A stretch of 64,000 nucleotides of DNA from Hysterangium stoloniferum (Eukaryota > Basidiomycota > Agaricomycetes > Hysterangiales > Hysterangiaceae): the NCBI GenBank assembly GCA_015178975.1, contig WHVD01000010.1:868001-932000 (forward strand), read 5' to 3'. Positions 1 through 12,260 of the stretch are shown here, piece by piece. Below the pieces are notes generated by a model, which had not been told where the DNA came from, searched no databases, and saw only the letters and a program-made list of their open reading frames with translations. The translations under genes and the position numbers were made by a program. The first letter of the stretch is position 1. Each line of letters opens with the position of its first letter.

Positions 1-591
1 TGATCCGTGACATAGGACCACTCACATCCACGTAGGTTAAATGCCACAGCACGAAGTCCCAAACCACCCTCATGAGTCGGTTTAGTGAGCTGTGCCACAG
101 CTGACCGAATGTACGATACATGTGAACCGCCTAAAAGACCATGTAGAACAATCACGATAGGAGTATCGGGGGGTGATTTGCTTGAGATGGGTGGTGTGAT
201 GTCCATGCTGATGCATCCGCCATCGGGAACTAGGATGTATTTTCTAAGGCCGAATGGATGAGCAAAATAAGAGAGAAGGAGGAATCTGAACGAATACCTC
301 TCGTAATGAACTCTCGGTTCTTTCCTACGATGAAAGACGCTGCTGTATATGGTTTGCAAGTCGCCTCTGTGCAAAATTCAGCATGTACATAGTGAGACGT
401 GGTGATCCAGCTCACAATGGCATCCACCATGTAGGCGTATATGGCCGAAAGAGAGCAGGAACTTCTTGCCGTAGTAGTACATGAAGGCTGTCTGCCTTCT
501 CACCGATGAGAGCTAATGGCGCAGTTGTACCACCATGAAAAAATCGGGAACCAGATTGGACTCGAAGTGGTTTTCCAAGGGATACGGCCAT
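1..591 (-). CDS. YheT/ABHD1-3-type alpha/beta hydrolase, N-terminal part (runs off the window)
   Basis: Spliced model: exons 416..591, 298..366 and 1..243, read leftward; the rest lies before base 1. Start chosen at the ATG at 591. The junctions restore family motifs: TPTWWMPLGDLQTIYSS spans the first intron (family form PTWW..GHLQTIY), then a strand ending LVPDGGCISMD, then VIVLHGLLGGSHVSYIR (about residues 112-127). HGLLGG is the oxyanion-hole loop, followed by AVAFNLRGC. In this family (bacterial YheT, yeast EHT1/EEB1, mammalian ABHD1/3) members hydrolyse or transfer medium-chain acyl or phospholipid esters. The nucleophile Ser, Asp and His lie beyond the edge and cannot be checked. The His of the usual GHLQT motif is Asp here (GDLQT). 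Family assignment is firm; the substrate is inference. Confidence 0.85.
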
Positions 592-2090
592 GGAGATAAA
601 CGCGGCGTACACAATCTGTAATGCATCTAGTATTATATAGCAATAATAAAACATTTTAAAGAAATTGGGAGGGTAGGAGGAAATGAATGTAGGGTGCAGA
701 ACACAAGATGGAAGCTGTGGAGGTACCTGGGCTACCTAAAGAAGCTATGAGGGCGGCAACGCAGGTACGGATATAAGGCCGTGGGGGTTATGAGCCGCTG
801 GTCGAAAATAGTTTGGCATATGAAGCCCAGCGCATCGATTACAACCAGTGGACCGAACTACTGGTGATTGATAGGTAACTTAAATGCAATAAATCAAGGA
901 TACTTTTCAGTTACCATTGTGGCTGTAAACGTCACCCAAAGGGGGGCTATTTCTGGTAGCTTGATGGCTGTGCGAGCTGACACAAGGTGTCGATCAATTA
1001 ATTATACATGTGGACATGCGATCGGTCTCCATTCCATATATACTTCGCTTAACCGAGAACTATACAGTTACTTCTGTGTTTGTTTCTTATCGGAATTGCC
1101 AGTCCATTGTCTCGACTGGCTCCCTATACGAGTAGTCTGGTTGCAGTCTCGCGTTGGTGAGACCTGATATCAAGAGGATCATCGACTCCCTGGTGTGTGT
1201 CAATGTCAATCATAATCCGGTCACCGGGGTCTAAACAGTGCACAATCCTGGCCTAGCCTTGGCCAAATCCCCTGATTAGGTAATAACTAATCCATTGAAT
1301 CGGTGCATTGCCACTCCATTGCGGATCCAAGGATCTCTAGGTATTATAACCCTGGCGGATAGCAGATTTCCATTACATAAATATTTTATATTCTTGTTCA
1401 ACAGATTATATATGTTATATCAAACTTCAAAAATTGCAAATTCCCTAAATTTATCAAGTTGAACTCAAAAATATATTAGCATTAACTAAACCTGCGGCAG
1501 GCAACTCAGTAACTTATATGCCATCACACATGCCCGTTGATGAGTGGGCCAAAATCTCGGGAATTGCCATAAGTCACAAATCAAAATCAAGTAACGACAC
1601 CTTCGGTGTCATAATGATGCTAACTGTCATCTTCGTTTCGAAAACAGGAATCCAAACCATCTTTACTAGATGCTACTCCTAGGTACACGCCCATGCTCCC
1701 GTGATGCGCGCTGAACTGTACACTAGTTAAGTGCAAGTCAGGACCGAGAAGTACCGGGAAAACTGCAGGTGTGCTGAGGACAAATAGAACCTTGTGTCAA
1801 CTGTAGCCATGTGCTGCCCCCGTTTAGACTCTGCCCGCTCTCAACTCCATTGCCTCATAATATATATTTATCATGTCAAGGCGTGGATAAACGATGGTGC
1901 ATAACTCTTCTATAGCTAGCCTAGGGACTCTCCCCGTCTTCGATACCATCAATGGCTATTCAGCCTTCTGGTAGTTAAGACTTTGACCAGATGTTACTTG
2001 ACCATACTGAGGCGAGCCTTTTAGTTGAATAGCAAAGCTGCCAAAACCTACCAGCGCCTCTCAACGTTCAATAATAATAACGCGCCACCC
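592..2090. other. Intergenic DNA upstream of the hydrolase gene
   Basis: No supported gene. An open frame at 868..1167 (+) has no family motif, and its composition looks like non-coding DNA. The stretch next to 591 should hold the hydrolase promoter. Bases 1380-1480 are very AT-rich. A dispersed repeat copy sits at 1552..1650 (listed separately). Confidence 0.5.
1552..1650 (+). repeat. Dispersed repeat, copy 1
   Basis: About 95 bp shared with 4066..4165 in the same orientation. Shared blocks include AATCTCGGGA, AGTCACAAATCAA, AGTAACGACA (AGTAGCGACA in copy 2) and CATCTTCGTTT, and both contain a small hairpin-like core around GACACCTTCGGTGTC. Origin unknown; possibly a decayed MITE fragment. 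Confidence 0.5.
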
Positions 2091-2755
2091 GCCACAGAGC
2101 CAGTCTGGTTCAGAGTTCCAAAAACAGCCAACGAAAGCTTTAAAATGTCCAAACTTTACATACATTTGTTTCCCATCCGTCCCAGCTGACCAGCGTAGTT
2201 GACTAGGAATGTCGGAGAGTCTAACGGCAATACGGTGTCCACTGCATCCAATGCCTCTTGTCACAGAGCCAGCCTGGTTCAGAGTTCTAAATTCCACATA
2301 CCTTTGACATACATTTGTTTCCCATCCGTCCCAGCTGACCAGTGTAGTTGACTGGGAATGTCAGAGAGTCTAGCGGCAAATATTGTAGTCTTCGCTGAAT
2401 CCAATGCGCCTCCCGCCACAGAGCCAGCCTGGTCCAGAGTTCAAAAAACAGCCAATGAAATATTTCAAATGTCTAAATTTCACATGCCTTTGTTTCCCAT
2501 CCGTCCCAGCTGACAGCGTACTTGACTGGGAATGTCGGAGAGTCTAGCGGCAAATGCTGTAGTGTTCGCTGAATCCAATGCGCCTGGATCCTGCCACAGA
2601 GTCAGCCTAGTTCCGAGTTCAAAAAACAGCCAATGAAATCTTTAAAATGTCTAACTTTCACATGCCTTCGTTTCCCATCCGTCCCAGTTGACCAGTGTAG
2701 TTGACTGAGAATGTCGGAGAGTCTAGCGGCAAATACTGCAGTGTTCGCTGAATCC
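2091..2755 (+). repeat. Tandem array of four imperfect ~154-178 bp units
   Basis: Units begin at about 2091, 2261, 2415 and 2593, each near GCCACAGAGCCAG. Each carries TTTCCCATCCGTCCCAGCTG and then TTGACTGGGAATGTCGGAGA, ending near TTCGCTGAATCCAATGCG. Units differ by substitutions and small indels. No open frame runs through the array. It may be a local satellite or a decayed repeated exon; function unknown. Confidence 0.85.
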
Positions 2756-3068
2756 GAATTCATTCCCTAATTTGCCAGTCAATCGACAAGAAGGATTTCG
2801 CTCATTTCTTTGATATTTTATCTTGTCAAACCATTTATAGCCTTGGATGCCCGTATTGAGTTGCTGGAGCACTTGACTCTTCTTTGGACACTGGGAAGCC
2901 ATTCACAGACAGCGTCGCCACGTTGACAGCTACTGCACGTTAAGTCCTTGTAGGGGCGAAGGTGACTGCCCCCCAGTAACATCAGACTTCTGTACTCACC
3001 TCTTCTCTCAGAAATCTAATATATCGGCTTATGACGATCCCAAGGAAATTCTTGCCAATATACAGAAT

Positions 3069-3437
3069 ATGTCAAAGACAGTTCTCTCAATCGCCACTGC
3101 CGCTACCGAAAAGAAAGAGGTCATCGATAGCTATTACGTCGGGGGCACTCTATCTTTCCTAGAAATTTTGAAAGAATTCTCTCAGGTGAGAATGAGTCAT
3201 TCAATTTTCGAAACAATGCCTACAAAAATTGAATTAGACTATTTCGAAGGTACTGATAACGGGGGGGGGGGGGGGGGGTGATGGTGCCCTCGTCAGTTGG
3301 TGTTTTCTTATCCTTCCTTTCACTGGCTTACTCTCCAGCCTGTACAGTTCAAATCCATTCCCTCTGATGTCAACATCACCCTATTAGAACTAAAAAAATA
3401 TATGCTCAACACTTTGCAAAACTTGGGAAATTCTTGA
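3069..3437 (+). CDS. Possible small spliced gene or gene fragment, unrecognised
   Basis: Two exons, 3069..3185 and 3348..3437, joined by a GT-AG intron that keeps frame, would encode about 68 residues. The frame is also open upstream of 3069 (from about 3014), so the true start may lie in an earlier exon. The peptide is mostly helical in composition and matches no family I recognise. The intron contains an 18-base G run. A leucine-rich open patch at about 2845-2915 could be another exon, but I could not join it in frame. This may be a gene remnant. Confidence 0.3.
3261..3278 (+). repeat. G18 homopolymer inside a putative intron
   Basis: Eighteen consecutive G residues. It could form a G-quadruplex and is a likely place for sequencing or assembly length error. 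Confidence 0.9.
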
Positions 3438-4411
3438 GTTAGTAGTATGCATTAAGCATCTTGTACCGACATAAGCTTCCATTTTGAACCAATATAAACA
3501 TCTTGTACCCATGCATCAGGTATTTGGGAATGTTTGGGGAAATTATATCTGCTATATAAATTACACAGACCCTACCTACACTACCTACATATATTGAGAG
3601 CTATCACATCGACCGGTGAATATGTCCAGCCACCACTCTGTAGAAGCTGAATTCTGAGAAGAACTGTGAAGATTGAATAAAGGAGAGCACTAGCTCCGCC
3701 GTATACGCGTAAGAATCCTTGCAGCGCAGGAGTTCTTAGCCCGTGCACAGTCCGAGGTCTTCTTACAATATATAATAATAAATTTATTCAAGACATATAG
3801 ATTGTAGAATGAGCGGGTGGTTGAAAGAATTGAACAAAGCTGGAAATATAGCATGGAAAATGTCTGCAGACGGTATTTTGAAAGGTAAAGGTAGTTGCGT
3901 GTGAGAAAAATCGTAGGGTTCATCATGATTCTTACCACTTGACTGGACATTGAGTGCCATTTTGCTCCGGCATGATAGGAATTGTACAGCTTGCCATTCA
4001 TCACCTATTTTTCGCTAGTCACTGGACTAAAGTACATCATGAGACTGTTGATGTCGCCGCGTGGCGAAATCTCGGGACGCCCTCGGCCCATCAGTCACAA
4101 ATCAAGTAGCGACAGCTTCCGTGTCATGATGTTCTAGGTGCCATCTTCGTTTGCAAAAGTTAGATGATCAGCACAGCGTTAGAAGACTGATTGTTCTACA
4201 AAACTCCCAGGCACTCGTCCTGAACCCCTTCCATTACGATCAGCCCTGAACCCGAAGTAGTTCCAAACGTCAAGATTCACAAAATCCAATATCTAATCCT
4301 ATTAGCCGACGGGGGTAAGGACTTACAAAAGAATGTATAACTAGCGCTACATGTTCATGTTTCATGTCCAATGAGAAAGAAAAGTCCATCATGACGGCCA
4401 CATTGCCCCAT
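3438..4411. other. Intergenic DNA downstream of the protease-like gene
   Basis: No supported gene. The 104-residue open frame at 3690..4004 (-) has no motif. Contains the second dispersed repeat copy (4066..4165). The stretch just below 4412 should hold the 3' end of the protease-like transcript. Confidence 0.45.
4066..4165 (+). repeat. Dispersed repeat, copy 2
   Basis: Partner of 1552..1650; about 95 bp of clear but imperfect similarity starting at AATCTCGGGA and ending near CATCTTCGTTTG. Confidence 0.5.
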
Positions 4412-6020
4412 CTAAAACCCATTGGAAGCAAATCCCAGCCTCCCCCCATCAACGTCCCACACAGAATAATAATGCTTAAGTAGCGACACACCAATAATCC
4501 CGCCCGAAATATCAGCGCTGCTAATAACCGTCTGGCAGAAACTTGGGTTGTCCTGGAACCGGCCCACGCTGAGGTCTCGCGACGGAATCGTGAGGTTCAC
4601 AGGAGCACCAGAGGTTGATTTAAACGTGAGCGTAATTTCCGCAGGATACGAAGGTACTTGGCTACACGGAAGGCCGAAAAAACCATCCGATCCGATGGGT
4701 TGAATCGCGGGGGATATTCGAGAGTTCATTGCCTAAAATCGACATGTGAGAGGTCAGACTAAGTGAACTGAGGGGGGGGGGGCGTAAAAACGAGGTATGT
4801 ACAGCGGCCAATTTTCTCCCCATGATGACATGCGTCTCTCCAGAGTGAAAATTGATCAACTGTCCTGCGAATAAGCTACGATCCAATTCGACGTGATTAA
4901 CGAAAATATGGGTTGGAGACAAAGACCAGTTGTTTTTCGACGTAGTGGGATCTGTGACGGAAAACCAGGTTAGGTTCGATCCGTTCAGTTTGGAGTTGTC
5001 AATTCCGCCGAGGATGAATTCGGAACCGACGTAGTGGCTCGGGGTGAGATACAACCCGAAGAGAGCTGACAGTACTCAGTGATCAAGTCGCATAGCCCCG
5101 TCACGGAAGTATGAATATATATATACCTGAAAAGCCATTGCGCTTAAGCGAGTGGTAGAGAGGGGCATTAGGATCGTAATTCAAGCCTTGTGAATACAGT
5201 ATGAGCTGATATGATCATCATATGGACGCATATACCCACCAATAATACCGTCATACACGTTGATGAACTTGAATGAAGGTTCAACTAGTCACCAGCATGA
5301 GTGGCAATGCACTCACAAATCCCGCAGTCTGGTTGGTAATCAAATTGAATTCCGCATCCGGAAAAGGCCTGCCAAGGAGCATCATAGTATCTTTGGCCTT
5401 CAAAACATCGAGGGATTGAAGATCCTAAGCAAAAAAAAATTAATAACAGTGAAAAAGAGAGACCGACACGACACAAGAAAACCCACCACTACCGCCAAAT
5501 CAGCCACTCAAAAACACGCCCCGCAAAAAAAGAAGAAAAAAAAAAAGATACACAACGTACTAGGACCGCCCGTGTGGAAATGAATCGTCTGCGTCTCGCC
5601 GGTATTCACAAACGTCGAACTCGTCGTCCAATCGAACTGGCGCTGGTTCATGCACGGAATGGTGCACATCATCCCCGGCACCTTGATCCCCGACGAGCTC
5701 GTATCGAACATGACGGTGAACGTCTGCGGTGGCGTGCCAAACCCGACGTTCCCGTAGTACCTTTGAGGCAAGTGTACGAAATAACATTATATGACGGGAA
5801 AAAGTGAGGGAGGGAGACGGGGAAACGGGAACCAGGAGACATACTGAAGATCCGATCCATCCAAGCCAGCGTTAAGCAGGGCTTCGCTCGCAGTTTCCGG
5901 TGTGGGTCTGGCTCGTCGAATGAGGGGAACGGTGTGGAGTTGAAGTTGATGAGTGTTCTGGGAGGGAATAGCCAAGATCGGCGCCGCGCCGAGAGCAATT
6001 ATATAGAGGATAGAGTACAT
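4412..6020 (-). CDS. Secreted A1 (pepsin-like) aspartic protease homologue, probably catalytically inactive
   Basis: Seven exons: 5845..6020, 5561..5760, 5317..5424, 5240..5284, 5127..5186, 4803..5065, 4412..4732 (about 390 aa). Residues 1-17 form a signal peptide, followed by a short pro-region. The N-lobe has YYGNVGFGTPPQTFTVMFD and a DGIIG strand; the C-lobe has EFILGGID and LLKHYYSVWDVDGGRLGFA near the end, all typical of fungal A1 proteases. Both active sites are altered: the first reads D78-T-S instead of D-T-G, and at the second site the expected D-[ST]-G reads H270-S-G. Exon 3 (108 nt) resembles the family only in a frame that its flanking splice sites do not support (LGRPFPDAEFNLITNQTAGF), so it seems shifted. 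Most likely a decaying gene or a non-peptidase homologue. Confidence 0.8.
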
Positions 6021-6781
6021 GGTAAAGGAGCATTATAATGTCACAGATTGTACGCTGGCTTTTAAATACCTTCGAGGAGTTGTCGATAAACGGCACGTGA
6101 CATGCACGTGATTGCGATGTCGCGTCGCGTCTCGTCCACCACCAAACCACACGACACAATGAGGATTAAATAGTAAATTTTATTGGCCTCAGAGAGTACG
6201 ACGACGATGCAGAGTATGCAATTAATCGGGATTACAGACAACCCATTGTTTACGTAAACAACAAAAGTGTAACCATGCAAAAGATGAAATGCGGCCGTGG
6301 GGTTCGGAATCAGAATACGGGTTGAGATGGAGAATAGAGGCGGAAACTGGGAATTAGATGATGAATAAATTTGGTGAGATGGATAATTAATTGGGACGAG
6401 GGCAGATGATGGAGGGGATGAGAATGACAAGATATGAGATTTGGGATGATTGAATGTTCTTTGCATAAATGTGGCACAGGAGGAATACAATTGGAATTGA
6501 AATAAATTCATATGGATAAAATCTTGACGTCCGTTGGACGCGGCAATGCGTTACTTGTCGGGACTGTGAGGGCAGCTTGGGAGGATTGTCGCAGGCTCAG
6601 GGGGAAAAGGACGATGTCCAAGGCTCCGTTACAACACAACCGATGTTGCGGCCTGACAACCGTGGCTATAGTGAACTCCCCGGGATCAACGGATTGGAGA
6701 GCTGAGAGTGACAAGCAAGACGCACACCAAGCGCCACCAACAAACGGTGTCCCCAGCTGAAGGTCAGCACCCACCCAAAAA
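6021..6781. other. Intergenic DNA between protease-like gene and FKH-A
   Basis: Upstream of the protease-like ATG (6020) and downstream of the FKH-A stop, so it should hold the protease promoter and the FKH-A 3' UTR. The open frame at 6062..6511 (-) is pyrimidine-rich with no motif and is more likely UTR. No structural RNA or repeat seen. Confidence 0.45.
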
Positions 6782-9028
6782 TCACCTCCTACTCCTCCCA
6801 GCCGCAGGACGATAATCATCACTATCATCCTCCATATCGCCCTCCCTCTCCGACTCCGACTCGTCCTCCTCAGCAGAAGGAGCAGCCATCCTCAGCCTCG
6901 CTCTCGCCTCCCCCCGCGCGCCCGCGCCCGCCCTCCTCGCCCGTGAGACCCCCAGCCCTGGCCCCCCAGTCCCCCGGGCCCCAATACCCTCCCGCTCAAT
7001 CTGCGCAGCGAGAGCATTGAACGTGCTGTTCAGCGCAGGTGCGGGTGCGGATGCAGTAGCGCGGGCGTGCGAAGCACTGGCGGTACGAGTGCCAGTAGGG
7101 GAAAGTGGGTCGAATCGTCGACGCGCCCTCGTAGGCTGAGTACGATCCGGTCCGATGCCGCCGCCGACGTGGGAACTGGAACTGGAACTAGGCAGGCTCG
7201 ATTGCGTTTGAGGCGTAAGACCGGTGGCGGCGGCGGCGGCGGTGGTCGTGGTCATGGTCGTAGAAGGAGCAGCAGCAGTCACACCAACGGGGGCGGGCAC
7301 AGACGGCATAGACGGCTGTCCAAAATGCGGCTGAGCCAACGCAGGTGAGGTCTGCATCTGACCCACACCGACACCCGGACCCGGACCCGGACCCTCCCAG
7401 ACCGTATAATACTGTCGATCAATCGGCGCAGGACTGCACAACATACCCGTAACAGCCGCATAGCTGCCCGCATTCGCAGGCAACGTCGCATAGGGGTGCA
7501 TGAGCGCCCGCCCCGCACCCACACCAGACGCCGCGCGAGGAGACCCACTCGGCGCGACCACGCCTACGCCCATCTCTATGAGGCTCGGGTCAATGGGGAT
7601 CGGGGAGTCATGCCCGGAGGTCGTCGGCGTGGCTCCAGACGCAGACGCGGGCTGGTCCTGGCTGGACCCCTCGCCCCTCTCCTCACGCGCCTTCTGCGCC
7701 GTCTCAAGAGCCTGTTGCGCAAGAGCACGCTTGCCGAGTGGCTTGTTCCTCTTGCGTGGCCGCTTGTTCCCCTGCGGCCGGTCCTTGGCGATGACCCAGT
7801 GATTTCCTTTCCCGGGTTCAGTGATGGGGCGCGGCACTCGCTCGAATTGGTTGTTGAGTGAGAGGTTGTGGCGGACAGAGTTCTAAACAAATTTAAAAAA
7901 AGGGTAGAGAAGGGTAAAGTTAGCGTATTGAAAATTGATTTGTGTGGATATAAAAATATAAAAATAAAACTGGGAGGCGACGTACTCTCCATGATTTTTG
8001 GTCGGCTGTTCTGTAGTACGGGAATCTGAGCTCCATGGCGAGATAGATCTCGGAAAGGGTGAGGCGTTCTCGTGGCGACCCGCCAATAGCGCATTTGACG
8101 ACGACTGGGATAGGGTATGCGGGGCGCTCTCTGGGATCGCAGTCTTGCAGTCTATTCAACCCAGCTGCGGCGCGCTGGGCGATAGTCCCTACATAAACAA
8201 ATAAGACGTTTCAATACCATTAAAAAGCCAAAAGATGGGAAGAAAGAGAAAACACATACCCTCCTCCTTCCTGAGCTCTTCAAACTGCATTTGTTGATGA
8301 GCAGTAGGGTAATATTGCCTATTCGCTAATTTATGCCCATACTCCGAGGTCATCAGACCCTTCTCATCATCATCAACGAGGTGTGGGTCCAACCCCTGCC
8401 CCTCAAGCTCATCCATGTACCCATCGTCGCCGCGGCCGTAACGCTCGTCGGTGTCCAGCGTCCGGTTCGACCCAGACCCAGAGCGAGAACGGGCACGCCG
8501 CCGTGCCTGCTCCTGCTCCTGCTGCCAATGCCTCAGCCGGTCGTCATCAACAGGCGACGGCGGGGACGTCGTCGTCTCCCCATGATTCCCACTAGAAGAG
8601 CCACGAGAGCCGCGAGACCGCCCGCGACTCCGTGTGCTGCTCCCATTGTAGCTTTCCGCCGCAGTAGACGGCCTGGAGTGGTTGGCAGGGTGGGAGTCGT
8701 ACTTGGTTTGCTGTCTATAATACATGAAGGTTGGGACTAGGGAAGGCGGCAAGTCGGGAGTTTCGAACGCGGGACGGTATTGCTGTTGAGGGCGGGGAGG
8801 CACAGGCGGCGCTGGAGGGTGAGGGTGAGGGCATGGATATCGATTTGGAGACGAGGTGAAGCTGGAGTAGTACGGCTCGACAGCGGTGCGAAGAACGGGT
8901 TCTCTGATACTTAGAGAAGGGGTGAAGGCAGCGTTTAGCACGAAACGTCCGGTGGAGGACTCGGTACTCGAATGGGGGGTTTGAGAGTTGGATCGGGTAG
9001 GAGGGGACCTGGGTGACGTGGCAGCCAT
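6782..9028 (-). CDS. Forkhead (winged-helix) transcription factor, FKH-A
   Basis: Three exons: 8260..9028, 7986..8188, 6782..7882 (about 690 aa). Start is the ATG at 9028; the frame is open upstream only through a GTG. The N-terminus (1-230) is low-complexity, rich in Pro/Ser/Arg. A tyrosine box, [13 protein letters not shown], lies at about 237-249, just before a phase-1 intron. The forkhead domain runs from about 279 to 350: [39 protein letters not shown], recognition helix [10 protein letters not shown] (325-334), then the wing GKGNHWVI. The base-contacting Asn and His are both present. A basic patch (KRPRKRNK) follows, then a long disordered tail and an acidic stretch near the C-terminus. 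A nuclear DNA-binding regulator is firm from the family; targets are unknown. Related to FKH-B, -C and -D in this window. Confidence 0.93.
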
Positions 9029-11127
9029 TTTTGTATACACGAAATATAACTGAATAAGTTGTTAAATATTAGGCTGCAAGGATGAAAGAGACATGAGCAC
9101 GAGATAGCACGCATGGCGGTTGAGGTGAGCAGAGTGGAAAAGAGAGAACGGAGCGCAAAGTCACGGCGCCTGGCATTACAGCACGAAAATCACGAACACG
9201 TCCGAATAGCAGAAAGAGCCATAACAATTAATGAAAAGCAGGTCATTATGACTCTAGTCTCGGAAGGACTTGCCAGCGTAGATGCGAAGCATTCGCAATG
9301 GACGTGAAGGCTTTTCCTTCCGCCGACGACACGCATAACGACCACGCCACGAACCCCAAGTGACACAGAACCAAAGCAACAAAAAGGATACGGTTAAAAT
9401 AGACTCACAAATTACAGATCAGTCTCTCAATAAAACCGGGGAAATTGTCGGTATGTAGGGGCAGGATGGTGCGTGGATGGGTTTGTGTACGTGTCTACGC
9501 GATCAAGGAAGTGGGAAATCTCAACACGCGGGTATTTAAAGCGAGCCAGTGACGTATACGAGCTGGTCGTTGTGGTGCGCGTTGAGAACGAGGTGTAGGT
9601 GTAGAGGAAAGGGCAGAGAAAGGGAGGAGATGGAGAGAAGATGAGGAAAGATGAGGTCGGATGGGAAAGTCGCAGAGTGTGGAAAACGTGAAAGGAAGAA
9701 GCGCCTCTCGACAATAAAGTTAAGGGAAGAGAACTGCTTTCAAGCTTAGGATGCGCTTTTAAAGCTGTCGAGTTCCGTGTACCTTGTGTGTGGAGGAAAA
9801 AAACGAAAATAAACATGGTGGCAGCCCCATTGTGTTCGAAGATTCGTTCCACAAATCTTCCACGCACACAAGTCTCTTACTTAATGGCTTCAGATTTGAG
9901 AGATATAGGCCACGATGTCTCAGAATATGTCCAGCACTGAACCGCCTCTTCTCCCCGACCACGGCTCAATTCAATCATTTTCTCATAGCCACACAAGCGT
10001 GTAAACACACAGAAACAAATACCACAACTATCTTCATGCGATCCTGTTGCCCAATTTTCAAAAAATGGGCGGCAAATCCGATGGGGGACACTCACGAGCG
10101 ACTAATTTTGATGGGTTTCCTACGCCATGAAGAAACATGGACCTACACGCGCATCCACTATCAATCCAACTTCGGCATCAATCCAAACAATCCAGTTCGG
10201 TTACAACAGGGCTAAATCACCCGTTCCAAGCGTAGAGCTTATCCATGTCGCTATAGCTCGAAATTCACCAATCAGTCTCCCATAACTCCAGCTCAGCCAT
10301 ATCAGATATTTTTATTTTCTTCATTAAAATTTGTTCCCCCATGTCCAAGCAAACATCCACCAAGGAACTCAGCCACAACCCACAAGAACAATAGATGGCC
10401 CACGTTACTGGCTAGATTTTATGGCCGCGTTTGGATCCCCGAAGCAGTAGAGCAAATAGGCATCCGCCAGCCAGCCAAGAATTAATAACACAAAGGGACC
10501 GGGTCCAAGCACCAAGAACAGCCCCTGCACGGGCTTTAACAACGTCGGTGGGTGTAAAACCCATTATTTTATTGATAGTGGTCCATAGCGACCCACTCCC
10601 CGATCACTTTGCCCTTTGCGCCATTGTTTCGTTTTGTTTTGTCGTTTGCTGCCCCACCGCAATCATCGAAGATTCTTGTCTTTCAAAGTGACTAGGTCTT
10701 ACTGCTTATTGAAATATACCCTACCTGTACTATCCGATCACACCTGGACCACTTTACCAACAGCGGAGTAATCCACTGCTCTTCTCCATCATTAGAAGCC
10801 ACTCTGAGGTTCTGCCTTTCTTTTCGCGAGCGTTTTCTGGCGTTCACTACCACTGATTGTGGCAGACGGAAATACGAAGGTCAATACACCTATCGATTAT
10901 CTATCTTACCAGTTCATGGACTCCTCACTCTTCCATCTCCCGAGCCAAAGAGCAGTCACCCTCCGAAGTTTCCTGAGAATTATCAACATCGACAGGACCA
11001 AATCGAATTTAGAATTCCGTTTTCAGTCCAAATGAGCATCAAATCTCGCTCACAATATTCACTACGCGAGGGCTATTTTCTCATCAACCGTTTTCGGTTC
11101 TGGTATCGAAGATAAAAACCGTCGACA
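9029..11127. other. FKH-A upstream region and gene-free DNA
   Basis: No supported gene. Bases 9530-9720, read leftward, are pyrimidine-rich with a TTTAAATA-like element near 9535, and a donor-like GTGAGT near 9410 suggests a 5' UTR intron; together these look like the FKH-A promoter and leader. Open frames at 9427..9867, 9784..10215 and 10431..10691 have no recognisable motif. From about 10.2 kb nothing distinctive is seen. Confidence 0.4.
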
Positions 11128-12260
11128 ATGAGGACAAATCTAAAGCTATGCTCTCAAAAGCAATTTTTACCATGTCTGTTGGTTCCCTCGGGCTCTCTCC
11201 TTCTCCTAAGCGAAGAGCCTATTCCGAGTCTGTCCAGGACGCTCAGTCAAAACACGGCGATATATATAACCATGCCGATTTCCCAGCTTTTTCTCTCGAA
11301 TGGACTAATGTCGTTGTCGATTCCCTCTCAGACAGATTGACAGGACAAACATCTGCGTAGCTGTGCCCCCCCTATCCACACCCCGCACCGCGCCGCACGA
11401 AACTGGTAGAGCAATTCAGCCGCCACTGCTGTTCCATTTCCAATCATTTAAGAATTCAATAGACTTGCATTGCCACCAGCGAGTGACCCAGCTTTTTATC
11501 TTGAATTAACCAATGTCGTCATCGAGTCGCTTTCTGGCAAATGGACAGGACAAACATCCATGTATCCATGCTCTTCTTTATTTCCGCCTCACATCGTACC
11601 GTATGAAACCGGTAGCAGCAGTTGGGCCGCGTTGTTGTTGTAGTTCAGCCACATTACCGTGCCATTCGCGTGCCCATTATAACTCGGCTAATACTCACTC
11701 GATGTTGCCACAGGTATGTGCGATGGGCTATACAACCTAACGTGAATTTTTTTACGACTAGCGATTAACCGGAGAAATCTATAGACTTGCAATGCCCGGG
11801 GCGATGCTCGGGGCCGTGCTTATGCGGCAGCACTTCAGCTATCATTGCTGTTGTAATCCAGCTCCCTGCACTCCCTCATTCGAAATGCTAACGATCACAT
11901 CCTATCCGAACGGGAGCCTATTCTTTCCAGGATGTTTAACCGAAACATCATGATATATATATTGCCAAGCCACTATCCCGTCGTCGTCGTCTATGCCCTC
12001 TCAAACAGATGGACAGGACATGCATCCATCACGATGCTAGCCACGCTTCTCCTTATCTCCCGCTAACAAAGTCCTGCCATTCATCCACCATTTCTATTGT
12101 ATTCCAGTCATTGAAGACAATCCATTCACCGTCTTAGTGTCATGCCCATTACAGCTCAGCTGATACTCAATCCTCACTCGATGTTGCCAGCGGTATCTCA
12201 AATGGGCTATACAGCTCAAAATGAATTCATTTACGACAAGCGCTGGGTTTTAGCAGATGT
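11100..12260 (+). repeat. Decayed duplications of a short unit
   Basis: Similar segments recur at about 11270-11365, 11480-11600 and 11960-12060 (sharing blocks like AATGTCGT, GGACAGGACA and CATCCAT), with a second shared block at about 11690-11800 and 12160-12250 (ACTCACTCGATGTTGCCA, ATGGGCTATACA). Weaker echoes occur near 12360 and 13840-13930. The first copy holds a 70-residue open frame (11148..11360) with no known motif; later copies are broken. This looks like an old duplicated gene or repeat in decay. Confidence 0.55.

Noticed and set aside
868..1167. 99-codon open frame on the plus strand
   Set aside because: No motif, no splice context, composition like flanking non-coding DNA.
6062..6511. 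149-codon minus-strand frame between the protease-like gene and FKH-A
   Set aside because: Ser/Pro/Ile-rich low-information sequence; lies where UTRs and a promoter are expected.
7496..7861. Arg-rich plus-strand frames opposite FKH-A
   Set aside because: Mirror frames of the GC-rich FKH-A exon, which is firmly coding on the minus strand.
9427..9867. 146-codon minus-strand frame upstream of FKH-A
   Set aside because: Pyrimidine-rich sequence with a TTTAAATA element; better explained as FKH-A promoter and leader.
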